Below are positions 1 to 8,239 of a stretch of DNA of 64,000 bases, piece after piece; within the stretch, counting starts at the first letter, position 1; each line of letters begins with the position of its first letter. The translations under genes and the position numbers were made by a program. The notes below the pieces were generated by a model, which saw nothing but the letters and a program-made list of their open reading frames with translations, made no database searches and had not been told where the DNA came from. This DNA is from Dryocola sp032000125 (lineage in GTDB: Bacteria; Pseudomonadota; Gammaproteobacteria; Enterobacterales; Enterobacteriaceae): contig DAMALH010000008.1 in assembly GCA_032000125.1 (NCBI GenBank), positions 50,484-114,483 of the forward strand. The letters are read 5' to 3'.

Positions 1-604
1 TGTCATCCGGCGGCACCAGATGAATGATGGGATCGCAATGCAGAATTCTTGCCCGCGGGTCAGCCAGCCAGATGGCATCGCAGGCGGCGATGCAGGCCCG
101 TACTAGCTGGCGTTTACTTTGTTCCCCCGTGTGCTCATCGGCGGGCGCCGAGCAGGGAAATAACCCAACCGATAACCCCCAGCTGGTGAAGGAGATCTCG
201 TTAACGGGCGAATAGACGGGTGCCTGCGAATAGTAAGGCCGTAAAAAGGCGGCCAGGGCGCCGCAAAACCGGGCAAAGCGGGTAATAAAATCCGCGGCGA
301 AGATATCGGTGTCGTCTGGCCAGCCGTAATGGCAAATCGTCCAGCAAATCTGGATATTCTCTTTTTTAGCCGCGTCCATCTTTGCCGCGATAGTTGAAAA
401 ATCATAGCCATCTTTGCCTTCCACTAAACGCCAGCCGACGCTTTCACGAACGGTCACAAGGCCAAAAGGTTCCAGCCGCTGGTAATCCTCCTGCGCCCGC
501 AGATCGTGTTCCGTAGCGGCGTTCATGGAAATGGCGTAACCCCACCTTGTCCGGTGATCGGCACCCTCGAAACCCGCCTGCCAAAAAGAATTGAAAAGCG
601 TCAT
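1..604 (-). CDS. Glycoside hydrolase family 1-like protein (5' part, runs off the window)
   Basis: An open frame runs from an ATG at 604 to the window edge, giving about 201 residues. A clear Shine-Dalgarno sequence (ggcggag) lies just upstream. The N-terminus (FWQAGFEGADHR) and a segment at about residues 86-99 (QICWTICHYGWPDD) resemble the start and the second strand of GH1 TIM barrels. SPVNE at about 132-136 fits the acid/base Asn-Glu motif of the clan. The second catalytic Glu would lie outside the window. Real beta-glucosidase activity is uncertain, because such GH1-like proteins also occur in cell-surface sugar or natural-product clusters. The family is fairly sure; the substrate is unknown. 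Confidence 0.7.
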   Translation of the reverse strand, partial: MTLFNSFWQAGFEGADHRTRWGYAISMNAATEHDLRAQEDYQRLEPFGLVTVRESVGWRLVEGKDGYDFSTIAAKMDAAKKENIQICWTICHYGWPDDTDIFAADFITRFARFCGALAAFLRPYYSQAPVYSPVNEISFTSWGLSVGLFPCSAPADEHTGEQSKRQLVRACIAACDAIWLADPRARILHCDPIIHLVPPDD

Positions 605-1369
605 TTCTCCGCCTTAAATTTTATTGCTTCTGTGGTTCGTGTGCGGTTTTAGTGCAGACCGCTTCGTTTTCTGACGGCTAATAAGGCCATCTGCTTAAAA
701 AAGCTAAACGTCTTCGCAGTGGCCTAACGTTTTGTCGTGCCTTTGCCTTTTGCTCAGAGAAGGTCGTTAATAAAACGGATAAAATAAGCCAACATAATGA
801 AGCAGATGAATCAGTTATGTTGCGGCGTAAAAAAACCGCCATCGAATAACTTCGCTGAAGGCATAAAGAATGAATTTAAAGGCGGCGCTAAAGCGTCTTA
901 CCGTAACGGTATAATTAAAAGCCAGGCGCGTTCTGCAAGGATTATGACAACGGCAAGCCGGTGTGACAGCAAAATCGTTTTTCCAGCAATATCATAAAGC
1001 GGTATATAGCGGCCAAATCATTCATTATATTTTCTGTTTTTATATACATTGCTATTAACCGCCTGGATTTTAAGAAGTTAAAACTAAGATAACCAGGATA
1101 ATGCATGAGTAAATTAACTTTATCCGTAAGCATTATTAAAATGTAGCCGTAGAAGCGGGTTTTAACCATAGAAAAAGTATGCTTAAAGAGAATAAATTTT
1201 AATAAACCCGGCTACTTTCCTTTTGTGAAATATCTGCTAGCGCCGGTGCGCTTTTGATTTCCCCTGTACCGGGAAAACCAATATTCATTTGTCTGGTCAT
1301 ATAGTTATTCCTCTCAGGTTTAAAGCCCGTCGGCAACATCGTGTTATAGTCCCGGCAACGTAAAAAAAG
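605..1369. other. AT-rich intergenic stretch between the GH1-like gene and ybdL
   Basis: This stretch of about 765 bp is visibly richer in A/T than its neighbours. No recognised gene was found. A 33-codon frame with a good ribosome binding site is listed separately. A 75-codon frame on the minus strand (942-1169) and a 66-codon frame on the plus strand (797-997) lack good ribosome binding sites and protein-like character. The stretch probably carries the promoters of the two divergent flanking genes. Confidence 0.5.
1199..1300 (-). CDS. Possible 33-residue small protein
   Basis: A short frame begins at ATG 1300-1298, reads MTRQMNIGFPGTGEI and onward, and stops at 1201-1199. A strong Shine-Dalgarno (gagagga) sits about 8 nt before the ATG. 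A TATAAC-like -10 box lies about 40 nt further upstream on the same strand. No family is recognised. It lies upstream of the GH1-like gene on the same strand, but roughly 600 bp away. It may be a genuine small gene, a leader peptide, or the remnant of a lost gene. Confidence 0.25.
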   Translation of the reverse strand: MTRQMNIGFPGTGEIKSAPALADISQKESSRVY

Positions 1370-1396
1370 ATGTATCCCATCAAAGGCCGCCTGACA

Positions 1397-2554
1397 ATGA
1401 AACAGAACCCCTTGATTCCCGAGAGTAAATTACCCACGCTTGGCACCACTATCTTCACGCAGATGAGTCAGCTTGCGCAGCAGTACCGGGCCATTAACCT
1501 GTCTCAGGGCTTTCCGGATTTTGACGGGCCGCGCTATTTGCAGGAGCGACTTGCTTTTCACGTCGCAGGCGGCGCCAACCAGTATGCGCCGATGACCGGC
1601 GTACAGGCGCTACGCGAAGCCATTGCCGATAAAACCGCCGGGCTATACGATCGGCCTGATGCCAATACCGAGATCACCGTAACAGCCGGGGCGACGGAAG
1701 CCCTTTATGCGGCAATTACCGCGCTGGTGCGCCCTGGTGATGAGGTGATTTGTTTTGACCCCAGCTACGATAGCTATGCTCCAGCCGTGACGCTCTCCGG
1801 CGGTATCCTCAAACGCATCGCTCTGCAACCGCCCTTTTTCCGCGTTGACTGGCAGGCCTTTGCCGCACAGCTTAGCCCACGCACGCGCCTGGTTATCCTC
1901 AACACGCCGCATAACCCATCGGCAACGGTGTGGCGCAAAAGCGATTATGCGGCGCTCTGGCAGGCAATCGAGCACAGCGAAGTGTATGTGTTAAGCGATG
2001 AAGTTTACGAACATATCTGCTTTGCCGAAGAAGGCCACGCCAGCGTGCTTGCCCATCCACAGCTTCGCGAACGCGCGGTTGCCGTGTCTTCATTTGGCAA
2101 AACCTTCCATATGACGGGCTGGAAAGTAGGCTACTGCGTGGCGCCAGCGGCGATAAGCGCTGAGCTGCGTAAAGTGCACCAGTATCTGACTTTCGCCGTT
2201 AATACTCCGGCGCAGCTGGCGATAGCAGATATGCTGCGCGCCGAGCCGGAACATTATCGTGAATTACCGGCATTCTATCGTGCCCGACGTGACAGGTTTA
2301 TTCAGGCGCTGGCGGCAAGCCGCTTTAAAATACTGCCGTGCGAAGGCACTTACTTCCTGCTGGCGGATTACAGCGCGATTTCCGATCTGGACGATGTGAG
2401 TTTCTGTCAGTGGCTGACGAAGGAGGTGGGCGTGGCGGCAATTCCGCTATCGGTGTTCTGCGCCGACCCGTTCCCGCACAGGCTCATTCGCCTTTGCTTT
2501 GCGAAGCAGGAAGCGACGCTTGATGCGGCGGCTGAACTGTTGTGTAAGATTTGA
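1397..2554 (+). CDS. ybdL: Methionine aminotransferase (PLP-dependent, class I)
   Basis: The 385-residue protein matches E. coli YbdL almost end to end. It begins NPLIPESKLPTLGTTIFTQM, contains NLSQGFPDFDGP, the aspartate/tyrosine segment SDEVYEH, and the PLP-lysine motif SSFGKTFHMTGWK. YbdL transaminates methionine, and also aromatic amino acids and histidine, with 2-oxo acids in the cytosol, as in the salvage of ketomethiobutyrate. An in-frame ATG at 1370 would add nine residues. The ATG at 1397 gives the family length and has AAAGG about 11 nt upstream, so it is preferred. Convergent with opgB. Confidence 0.93.
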   Translation: MKQNPLIPESKLPTLGTTIFTQMSQLAQQYRAINLSQGFPDFDGPRYLQERLAFHVAGGANQYAPMTGVQALREAIADKTAGLYDRPDANTEITVTAGATEALYAAITALVRPGDEVICFDPSYDSYAPAVTLSGGILKRIALQPPFFRVDWQAFAAQLSPRTRLVILNTPHNPSATVWRKSDYAALWQAIEHSEVYVLSDEVYEHICFAEEGHASVLAHPQLRERAVAVSSFGKTFHMTGWKVGYCVAPAAISAELRKVHQYLTFAVNTPAQLAIADMLRAEPEHYRELPAFYRARRDRFIQALAASRFKILPCEGTYFLLADYSAISDLDDVSFCQWLTKEVGVAAIPLSVFCADPFPHRLIRLCFAKQEATLDAAAELLCKI

Positions 2555-2560
2555 AATTCC

Positions 2561-2580
2561 CCTCTCCCACACGGGAGAGG
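2561..2580. repeat. CCTCTCCC/GGGAGAGG palindrome between ybdL and opgB
   Basis: Perfect 8-bp arms with a 4-nt loop lie between convergent genes. Similar CCCTCTCC...GGAGAGGG palindromes recur in this window at 13478, 31468, 59787 and 62693. They form a family of REP-like intergenic stem-loops that may also act as terminators or mRNA 3'-end stabilisers. Confidence 0.6.
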
Positions 2581-2589
2581 AGTAGCCTT

Positions 2590-4875
2590 CTAAGCTGCGG
2601 GCACCACTTTAATATTCTCCATGCCAATCCCCAGCTTGCGCGGTTCATGGCCGAGAATATTGCCCTCATTGGATAACTGCGGCTCCGGCGGAAGGATTTC
2701 AAGCGTGCTGCTGCGCTCCGGATTATCGAAATGCAGCGTTGTGGTAGTGGATTCTGCGCCAAGCGTTAAAGTCTGCTGCTGGCGGCCAACCCTAACCGGG
2801 ACCGGTTTCCCCGCGTTTGGTCCGAAGGCTTTAGCGGTAATGACCAGATCAAATTTCTCCGGCAGCGGTTCGGCGTATTCAATCTTCACCTCCGGGGCCA
2901 GGTTGGCGTTTGACCAGCGCCCCCACGCCTCCTGACGTGAGATGCCGCTAAACTGCTTCACGTTAAGCGGTGCGCCCGGCACGTTGAAGATAAAGCTATC
3001 CGCCTGATAGCGAATCTCGTTGTCGTCGGTTTTTAGCCCCGCCACGTTATGATTGAACCTGTCTTTATCAAGCGGCTCATCGGCAAATTTCACCGCCTGC
3101 TTATCGGTTTGCGCCTCTACCTGGCGCACCGAAGGCCTGCCGCCCAGCTGCCCCTGCGACACGCACAGCCCGGTAGAAAGCACCAGTTGCGGCTCCCACA
3201 GGCGCGCCATCTTGAAGCAGCGGTCAACCCAGATAAACTTATCTTTTACAGAAAAACCGGCCAGCTGATAACGCAGCGGCGCTGAATATTCGCTTTCCGG
3301 CAGCGGCTCAATTTTATCTTCAGTAACGCGCAGCAGCAGCGGCATTTTGAAATGCGCGCCAGAGTAGCTGAACGTATTTTTCTTCTGGTCGATAGCATAT
3401 TCGGTAATGGTTTTTGGGAAATTCCACAGATCGATAACGTCCGGCTTCCATTCGAGGATTTTCTCTTTGATATTCATAAACACGGAAGACAGCGACTCGC
3501 TGGAAATACTGCTACGCCCAAGCCCGAGGTAATTGTCACCGCCCAGAATATCCAGTACTGTTGCACCGTTATCCAGCGTACTGCGTTTGACGGGAATTAA
3601 TTTTTGCTGCGGCTTATCGCCGCGAATAATAAAGAATAAATTATCACGTTCCTGCTTATTGAGATATTTATAAGCCGTATTATTCATCGCCAGATGGTCG
3701 GATGACACAACGATTACCGTATTTTTAAAATATGGCGATGCCTTAATTTTTTCGATTAATGCCGCTACGTGCTCCTGGCTACAGGCTACCGCGCTGAAAG
3801 ACTGGTTAACGTTACCATCAAAGGTGTAGCTGCGACGCTTACAGGTTTTTGAAATAAAACCGTCCGGGTGATGAGTATCCACCGTTAGCGTAAATAACGA
3901 GAAACGCTTATTGTCTTTTGAAAGCTCAATGAATTTTTCATAAACCTCATCCAGCACGGTGTCGTCATAAAAGCCCCAGTTATTGCGATAGGACGGGTCG
4001 GCAACGAAATTTTTCAGCTCTTGCGCACCGTACGTATGCTCAAAACCGTGGGATTGTAAAAAGACGTCTTTACCCGCAAAGCGCAGGTCTGCGCCCTGCA
4101 TAAAATAGTTTTCATAGCCGGAGGCTTTCAGAATATCGCCAAGGCAGACGTTTTTTGGGAAGAAGCTCGACATAGAAGCCGACGAGTTGCCTTCAAAAGG
4201 CGCAAATAACGGAATGCCGCACTGGGAGGAAACCATGCCGGCAATGGTGTAATCGGTACCCGGCAACTGACCGGTATGGCTAAAATCCATGCCCGAATCT
4301 TTCAGGCCGGTTAATTCAGGCGCCAGATCGGGGAATAATTCCGGCTGGAAATAAGTGCGCTCCAGGCTTTCGCCGTAAATATAAACCAGGTTCAGCTTCG
4401 GGTGATTAATGACGCCATGCGGAACTTTATAATAAGCAGCGAAATCGGAATCCCCGGTGCGGGTCTGGGACTTGACTAAATCCACGACCTGGCGAAACGC
4501 GGAGGACGCATCCACCGAGGCCAGGGCGAGCACCAAAGCCAGCAGGCTGTAGCCAAAATGATGAGGGTGTTTACGGCGGCGCAAAATCCACGTCAGCAGG
4601 CTGAAAATCACCACCAGCCCTGCCAGCACGCCAAGACCCGGCAGAACGTATTTCCCGATGCCGGCGCCCGTCAGGCTGCTGGTCAGCGTATAGAGCACCG
4701 CGTCATTAATGCCTTCGCCGGTAAAATAGTTGCTGGCGACCAGCGTCACATTAAGCACGATATACAGCGTCAAAATCAGCAGGATAGAACTAAACCACCA
4801 AAAGTTTCGACCGGCTTTAGCGGCATATACAGCGATGGCTGCCACAAACAACGAGATTGAAAGCAATTCCGACAA
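2590..4875 (-). CDS. opgB: Phosphoglycerol transferase I (OpgB/MdoB)
   Basis: The 761-residue inner-membrane enzyme transfers phosphoglycerol from phosphatidylglycerol to osmoregulated periplasmic glucans. It has four N-terminal membrane segments (about residues 1-140) and then a periplasmic alkaline-phosphatase/sulfatase-fold domain containing YIYGESLERTYF, the TDYTIAGM catalytic-threonine region, TVDTHHPDGF and VVSSDHLAMNN. The C-terminal domain, ending GNILGHEPRKLGIGM, matches E. coli OpgB. The start is a TTG at 4875, preceded by gagggg at good spacing and giving the family N-terminus (SELLSISLF). A GTG at 4890 is the alternative. In E. coli this gene lies elsewhere, near dnaT-dnaC, so the location differs. 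Confidence 0.9.
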   Translation of the reverse strand: MSELLSISLFVAAIAVYAAKAGRNFWWFSSILLILTLYIVLNVTLVASNYFTGEGINDAVLYTLTSSLTGAGIGKYVLPGLGVLAGLVVIFSLLTWILRRRKHPHHFGYSLLALVLALASVDASSAFRQVVDLVKSQTRTGDSDFAAYYKVPHGVINHPKLNLVYIYGESLERTYFQPELFPDLAPELTGLKDSGMDFSHTGQLPGTDYTIAGMVSSQCGIPLFAPFEGNSSASMSSFFPKNVCLGDILKASGYENYFMQGADLRFAGKDVFLQSHGFEHTYGAQELKNFVADPSYRNNWGFYDDTVLDEVYEKFIELSKDNKRFSLFTLTVDTHHPDGFISKTCKRRSYTFDGNVNQSFSAVACSQEHVAALIEKIKASPYFKNTVIVVSSDHLAMNNTAYKYLNKQERDNLFFIIRGDKPQQKLIPVKRSTLDNGATVLDILGGDNYLGLGRSSISSESLSSVFMNIKEKILEWKPDVIDLWNFPKTITEYAIDQKKNTFSYSGAHFKMPLLLRVTEDKIEPLPESEYSAPLRYQLAGFSVKDKFIWVDRCFKMARLWEPQLVLSTGLCVSQGQLGGRPSVRQVEAQTDKQAVKFADEPLDKDRFNHNVAGLKTDDNEIRYQADSFIFNVPGAPLNVKQFSGISRQEAWGRWSNANLAPEVKIEYAEPLPEKFDLVITAKAFGPNAGKPVPVRVGRQQQTLTLGAESTTTTLHFDNPERSSTLEILPPEPQLSNEGNILGHEPRKLGIGMENIKVVPAA

Positions 4876-5298
4876 CTGCGTGCCCCTCACTAAAATGGGC
4901 GCCCTTCTGGCGCGCGATCTACCTCAGAGAAATTCTGAGCGCTCAATCTACCGTCGAAGGCATATCGTTGCAATTTGTCTGTCACAAAAGTGTGCTGCGT
5001 TACGGAATTGTGGCAATTCCCCCTTTTATCGGAAAAATCTATTGCAGCCATTGATACTACAATCAGCGCAGGAATTGACCCTTTCACCGCTTAAATGCTG
5101 TAATTCCCGCGCTGTTATAATTTTTTAAAGTGGAATTGTAACGCGCAACATTAAGAGGCCACTCCGCAACGGGTGGCCTTTTTCTTTTGCGGAAATTGCT
5201 TTGTAAGGTATGGCTTATTGATTCAATACGGTCTGCCCATTAGAGATAAGCCCTTAACTCAGGTAACTTTCTCCCATCGCAAAACGGAGGAAGTACAG
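4876..5298. other. opgB-ahpC divergent intergenic region
   Basis: The region holds the divergent promoters. A TATAAT box at 5116-5121 on the plus strand is followed about 35 nt later by an intrinsic terminator (5156-5188) that ends before the ahpC start. A transcript from this box would therefore be very short unless it reads through. The ahpC promoter itself should lie between 5190 and 5290. A full OxyR site could not be assigned by eye. Confidence 0.4.
5156..5188 (+). terminator. Intrinsic terminator upstream of ahpC
   Basis: AGGCCAC pairs with GTGGCCT across a 10-nt loop and is followed by TTTTTCTTTT. No protein gene on the plus strand ends here. It therefore terminates either a small RNA or a leader transcript upstream of ahpC. 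Confidence 0.6.
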
Positions 5299-5862
5299 AT
5301 GTCTTTAATCAACACAAAAATCAAACCATTCAAAAATAGCGCTTTTAAAAACGGTGAATTCATCGAAGTTTCCGAGCAGGACGTAGAAGGTCGCTGGAGC
5401 GTATTCTTCTTCTATCCGGCCGACTTTACCTTTGTATGCCCAACTGAACTGGGCGACGTGGCTGACCATTACGAAGAATTCCAGAAGCTGGGCGTAGATA
5501 TCTATTCTGTTTCTACCGATACCCACTTCACCCACAAAGCATGGCATGGCAGCTCTGAAACCATTGCCAAAATCAAATACGCGATGATCGGTGACCCAAC
5601 CGGCACGCTTACCCGTAACTTCGAAAATATGCGTGAAAACGAAGGCCTGGCAGACCGCGCAACCTTCGTTGTTGACCCACAGGGCATCATTCAGGCTATC
5701 GAAGTGACTGCAGAAGGCATCGGCCGTGACGCCTCTGACCTGTTGCGTAAAGTGAAAGCGGCACAGTACGTCGCGTCTCACCCTGGTGAAGTTTGCCCGG
5801 CTAAATGGAAAGAAGGCGAAGCAACGCTTGCTCCATCTCTGGATCTGGTCGGTAAAATCTAA
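5299..5862 (+). CDS. ahpC: Alkyl hydroperoxide reductase peroxiredoxin subunit AhpC
   Basis: The 187-residue 2-Cys peroxiredoxin reduces H2O2, organic peroxides and peroxynitrite in the cytosol and is recycled by AhpF. The peroxidatic cysteine is C47 in FTFVCPTE. The resolving cysteine is near residue 166 in GEVCPAKW. The start is ATG 5299, preceded by acggagg; an upstream in-frame extension is not part of the family. ahpF follows on the same strand, separated by an inserted repeat. Usually OxyR-controlled. Confidence 0.97.
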   Translation: MSLINTKIKPFKNSAFKNGEFIEVSEQDVEGRWSVFFFYPADFTFVCPTELGDVADHYEEFQKLGVDIYSVSTDTHFTHKAWHGSSETIAKIKYAMIGDPTGTLTRNFENMRENEGLADRATFVVDPQGIIQAIEVTAEGIGRDASDLLRKVKAAQYVASHPGEVCPAKWKEGEATLAPSLDLVGKI

Positions 5863-5888
5863 GCCTTACCGCGTTTGATATCCCCTTT

Positions 5889-6080
5889 ATCGGCAGCTTT
5901 TGCTGCCGATTGAGACTGACGACAAACCTTCCAGCGTGACAAAACTAAAAGATGCCATCCTTTATAAAACAAGGAAAATCAAGCCATTGATTTTCGGCTG
6001 ATAATCACAAAGAAGGAAAAACCACGCTTTTTCCTTCTTTGTTAGCAATCCGTATCGGCAGCTTTTGGTGCCGATTTTTC
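5889..6080 (+). repeat. Terminator-flanked intergenic repeat, copy A (ahpC-ahpF)
   Basis: A 22-bp hairpin with 9-bp arms (ATCGGCAGC/GCTGCCGAT, loop TTTT) lies at 5889-5910. A near-identical copy with one base changed lies at 6054-6075 and is followed by a T-run. Between them, 5911-6053 (143 bp) is the inverted counterpart of the elements at 8642-8783 and 8802-8926. It contains a long palindrome (AACAAAGAAGGAAAAA with its complement) and a second one (GAAAATCAA/TTGATTTTC). The element ends directly at the hairpin with TGAGAC, which is GTCTCA on its own strand. Confidence 0.8.
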
Positions 6081-6101
6081 TCGCCATCAGGGAGATTTAC
6101 C

Positions 6102-7670
6102 ATGCTCGACACCAACATGAAAACACAGCTCAGGGCCTACCTTGAAAGAGTAACAAAACCTGTTGAGTTAATTGCCACGCTGGATGACAGCCCTAAGTCG
6201 TCTGAAATAAAGGAACTGCTGGCGGAAATCGCGGAATTATCTGACAAGGTATCTTTCAGCGTTAACAACGACTTGCCGGTGCGTAAGCCGTCATTTCTGA
6301 TTACTAACCCAGGTTCCGATAAGGGCCCGCGCTTCGCCGGTTCCCCGCTCGGCCACGAATTTACTTCTCTGGTGCTGGCGCTGCTCCAGACCGGGGGACA
6401 TCCGTCAAAAGAAGCGCAGGATCTGCTGGAGCAGATTCGCGAAATCGACGGCGATTTCCATTTTGAAACCTATTACTCCCTCTCCTGCCACAACTGCCCG
6501 GACGTTGTGCAGGCGCTGAACCTGATGAGCGTGCTTAACCCGCGCATCACGCACACCGCCATTGACGGCGGCGTTTACCAGAATGAAATCCAGGAACGCA
6601 ATGTGATGGGCGTTCCTGCGGTATACCTGAACGGCAAAGCGTTCGGCCAGGGCCGTATGACGCTTGCGGAGATCGTCGGCAAAATTGATACCGGCGCAGA
6701 AAAGCGCGCGGCCGAAGCGTTAAACAAGCGTGAAGCTTACGACGTGCTGATCGTCGGCAGCGGTCCGGCGGGCGCTGCGGCTGCGGTTTACGCGGCGCGT
6801 AAAGGCATTCGCACCGGTTTAATGGGCGAACGTTTTGGCGGCCAGGTGCTGGATACCGTTGATATTGAAAACTACATTTCCGTGCCGAAAACCGAAGGCC
6901 AGAAGCTGGCCGGCGCGCTGAAAGCCCACGTTGATGACTACGACGTGGACGTTATTGATACCCAGAGCGCAAGCAAGCTTATCCCTGCGCAGGCCGAAGG
7001 CGGTTTACATCAGATTCAGACGGCATCTGGCGCTACGCTTAGCGCACGCAGCGTTATCATCGCTACCGGCGCAAAATGGCGCAATATGAACGTGCCGGGT
7101 GAAGATCTGTATCGTACCAAAGGCGTAACCTATTGCCCGCACTGCGACGGCCCGCTGTTTAAAGGCAAACGCGTGGCGGTTATCGGCGGCGGCAACTCCG
7201 GCGTGGAAGCGGCAATCGACCTGGCGGGCATTGTTGAACATGTGACGCTGCTGGAGTTTGCGCCAGAAATGAAGGCCGACCAGGTGCTGCAAAATAAAGT
7301 TCGCAGCCTGAAAAACGTCGACATCATCCTGAATGCGCAAACGCTTGAAGTGAAAGGCGACGGCAGCAAAGTGACCGGCCTGCAATATAAAAATCGCGTC
7401 TCAGAAAGCGTTCACGATATCGCGCTTTCCGGCATCTTCGTCCAGATCGGCCTGCTGCCAAACACAACCTGGCTTGAAGGCAGCGTGGAGCGCAACCGCA
7501 TGGGTGAAATCATCATTGATGCGAAATGCGAGACTACCGTGAAGGGCGTATTTGCTGCCGGTGACTGCACTACCGTGCCTTATAAGCAGATTATTATCGC
7601 CACCGGCGAAGGTGCTAAAGCCTCCTTAAGCGCTTTTGACCACCTGATTCGCACCTCCGCGCCCGAATAA
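6102..7670 (+). CDS. ahpF: Alkyl hydroperoxide reductase flavoprotein subunit AhpF
   Basis: The 522-residue NADH:peroxiredoxin oxidoreductase passes electrons from NADH via FAD to AhpC. The N-terminal tandem thioredoxin folds carry SCHNCPD (about residues 129-132). The FAD-binding motif GSGPAGAAAA is near 215, the thioredoxin-reductase-like disulfide CPHCDG near 345, the NADH-binding GGGNSG near 360, and the FAD motif GVFAAGDCT near 475. The start is ATG 6102 (MLDTNMKTQL), as in E. coli. A second copy of the terminator-like hairpin lies just before its ribosome binding site (ggga), so coupling to ahpC transcription may be attenuated. Confidence 0.97.
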   Translation: MLDTNMKTQLRAYLERVTKPVELIATLDDSPKSSEIKELLAEIAELSDKVSFSVNNDLPVRKPSFLITNPGSDKGPRFAGSPLGHEFTSLVLALLQTGGHPSKEAQDLLEQIREIDGDFHFETYYSLSCHNCPDVVQALNLMSVLNPRITHTAIDGGVYQNEIQERNVMGVPAVYLNGKAFGQGRMTLAEIVGKIDTGAEKRAAEALNKREAYDVLIVGSGPAGAAAAVYAARKGIRTGLMGERFGGQVLDTVDIENYISVPKTEGQKLAGALKAHVDDYDVDVIDTQSASKLIPAQAEGGLHQIQTASGATLSARSVIIATGAKWRNMNVPGEDLYRTKGVTYCPHCDGPLFKGKRVAVIGGGNSGVEAAIDLAGIVEHVTLLEFAPEMKADQVLQNKVRSLKNVDIILNAQTLEVKGDGSKVTGLQYKNRVSESVHDIALSGIFVQIGLLPNTTWLEGSVERNRMGEIIIDAKCETTVKGVFAAGDCTTVPYKQIIIATGEGAKASLSAFDHLIRTSAPE

Positions 7671-7695
7671 GACAGAGAATCACCTGCAAAAACTC

Positions 7696-7716
7696 AAGCG
7701 GCTTCGGCCGCTTTTT
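7696..7716 (+). terminator. ahpF intrinsic terminator
   Basis: AAGCGGC, a TTCG tetraloop and GCCGCTT are followed by T residues, 25 nt after the ahpF stop codon. Confidence 0.85.
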
Positions 7717-7898
7717 CCCGTAATTAACCCTCTTTACCCACTGGAAAATAAGGGTTAATGGCACGCTGCGCGACATAGCTTAACGCGCAAAGTGGTACGC
7801 TACCTCCCCTAAGTCTTCTGTTGATCCTCCGATAGCCGTATCTCACATTTTGTTTGTAAAACATGGACGAGGCTATCGGCATGTATAAGGCCGAGCTT

Positions 7899-8231
7899 AT
7901 GAAGCGAATCACTATTCCCTCTCATTACATACACACACGCAGCACGCCGCTATGGACGCGGGAAACCGCGCCGTCCGGCATCTGGAAGCGCCATCTGGAT
8001 GCCGGTACGCGGCAGGGCGTTTATCCCCGCTTAACGGTGACGCAAGGTACCATCCGCTACTGTGGTTATGCCGATGAATTCAGCCCGGAACCGGTTGAAA
8101 TATTAATTATCGAGGCCGGCCAGTCTGGCGTCTTCCCGCCGGAGAAATGGCATCTGATAGAAGCCCTGTCCGACGAGGTGTTATTCAACGTTGATTTTTA
8201 CGTTGATCCGCAAATCCTGCTTGAGGAGTAA
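7899..8231 (+). CDS. yeaR: YeaR-like DUF1971 protein
   Basis: The 110-residue small cupin-like protein shares YIHTRSTPLW, GIWKRHLD, GVYPRL and VFPPEKWH with E. coli YeaR (DUF1971, TehB-associated). Two further in-frame ATGs (7863, 7881) would extend the N-terminus. ATG 7899 gives the family start and has aagg about 9 nt upstream. The next gene is a YoaG-like protein 8 bp downstream, which reproduces the E. coli yeaR-yoaG operon. That operon is known to respond to nitrate and nitric oxide through NarL and NsrR. Exact biochemical function is unknown. Confidence 0.85.
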   Translation: MKRITIPSHYIHTRSTPLWTRETAPSGIWKRHLDAGTRQGVYPRLTVTQGTIRYCGYADEFSPEPVEILIIEAGQSGVFPPEKWHLIEALSDEVLFNVDFYVDPQILLEE

Positions 8232-8239
8232 GGCTTAAA

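Noticed and set aside
5189..5298. Full OxyR binding site upstream of ahpC
   Set aside because: Expected from known biology, but the spaced ATAG/CTAT pattern could not be placed confidently by eye.
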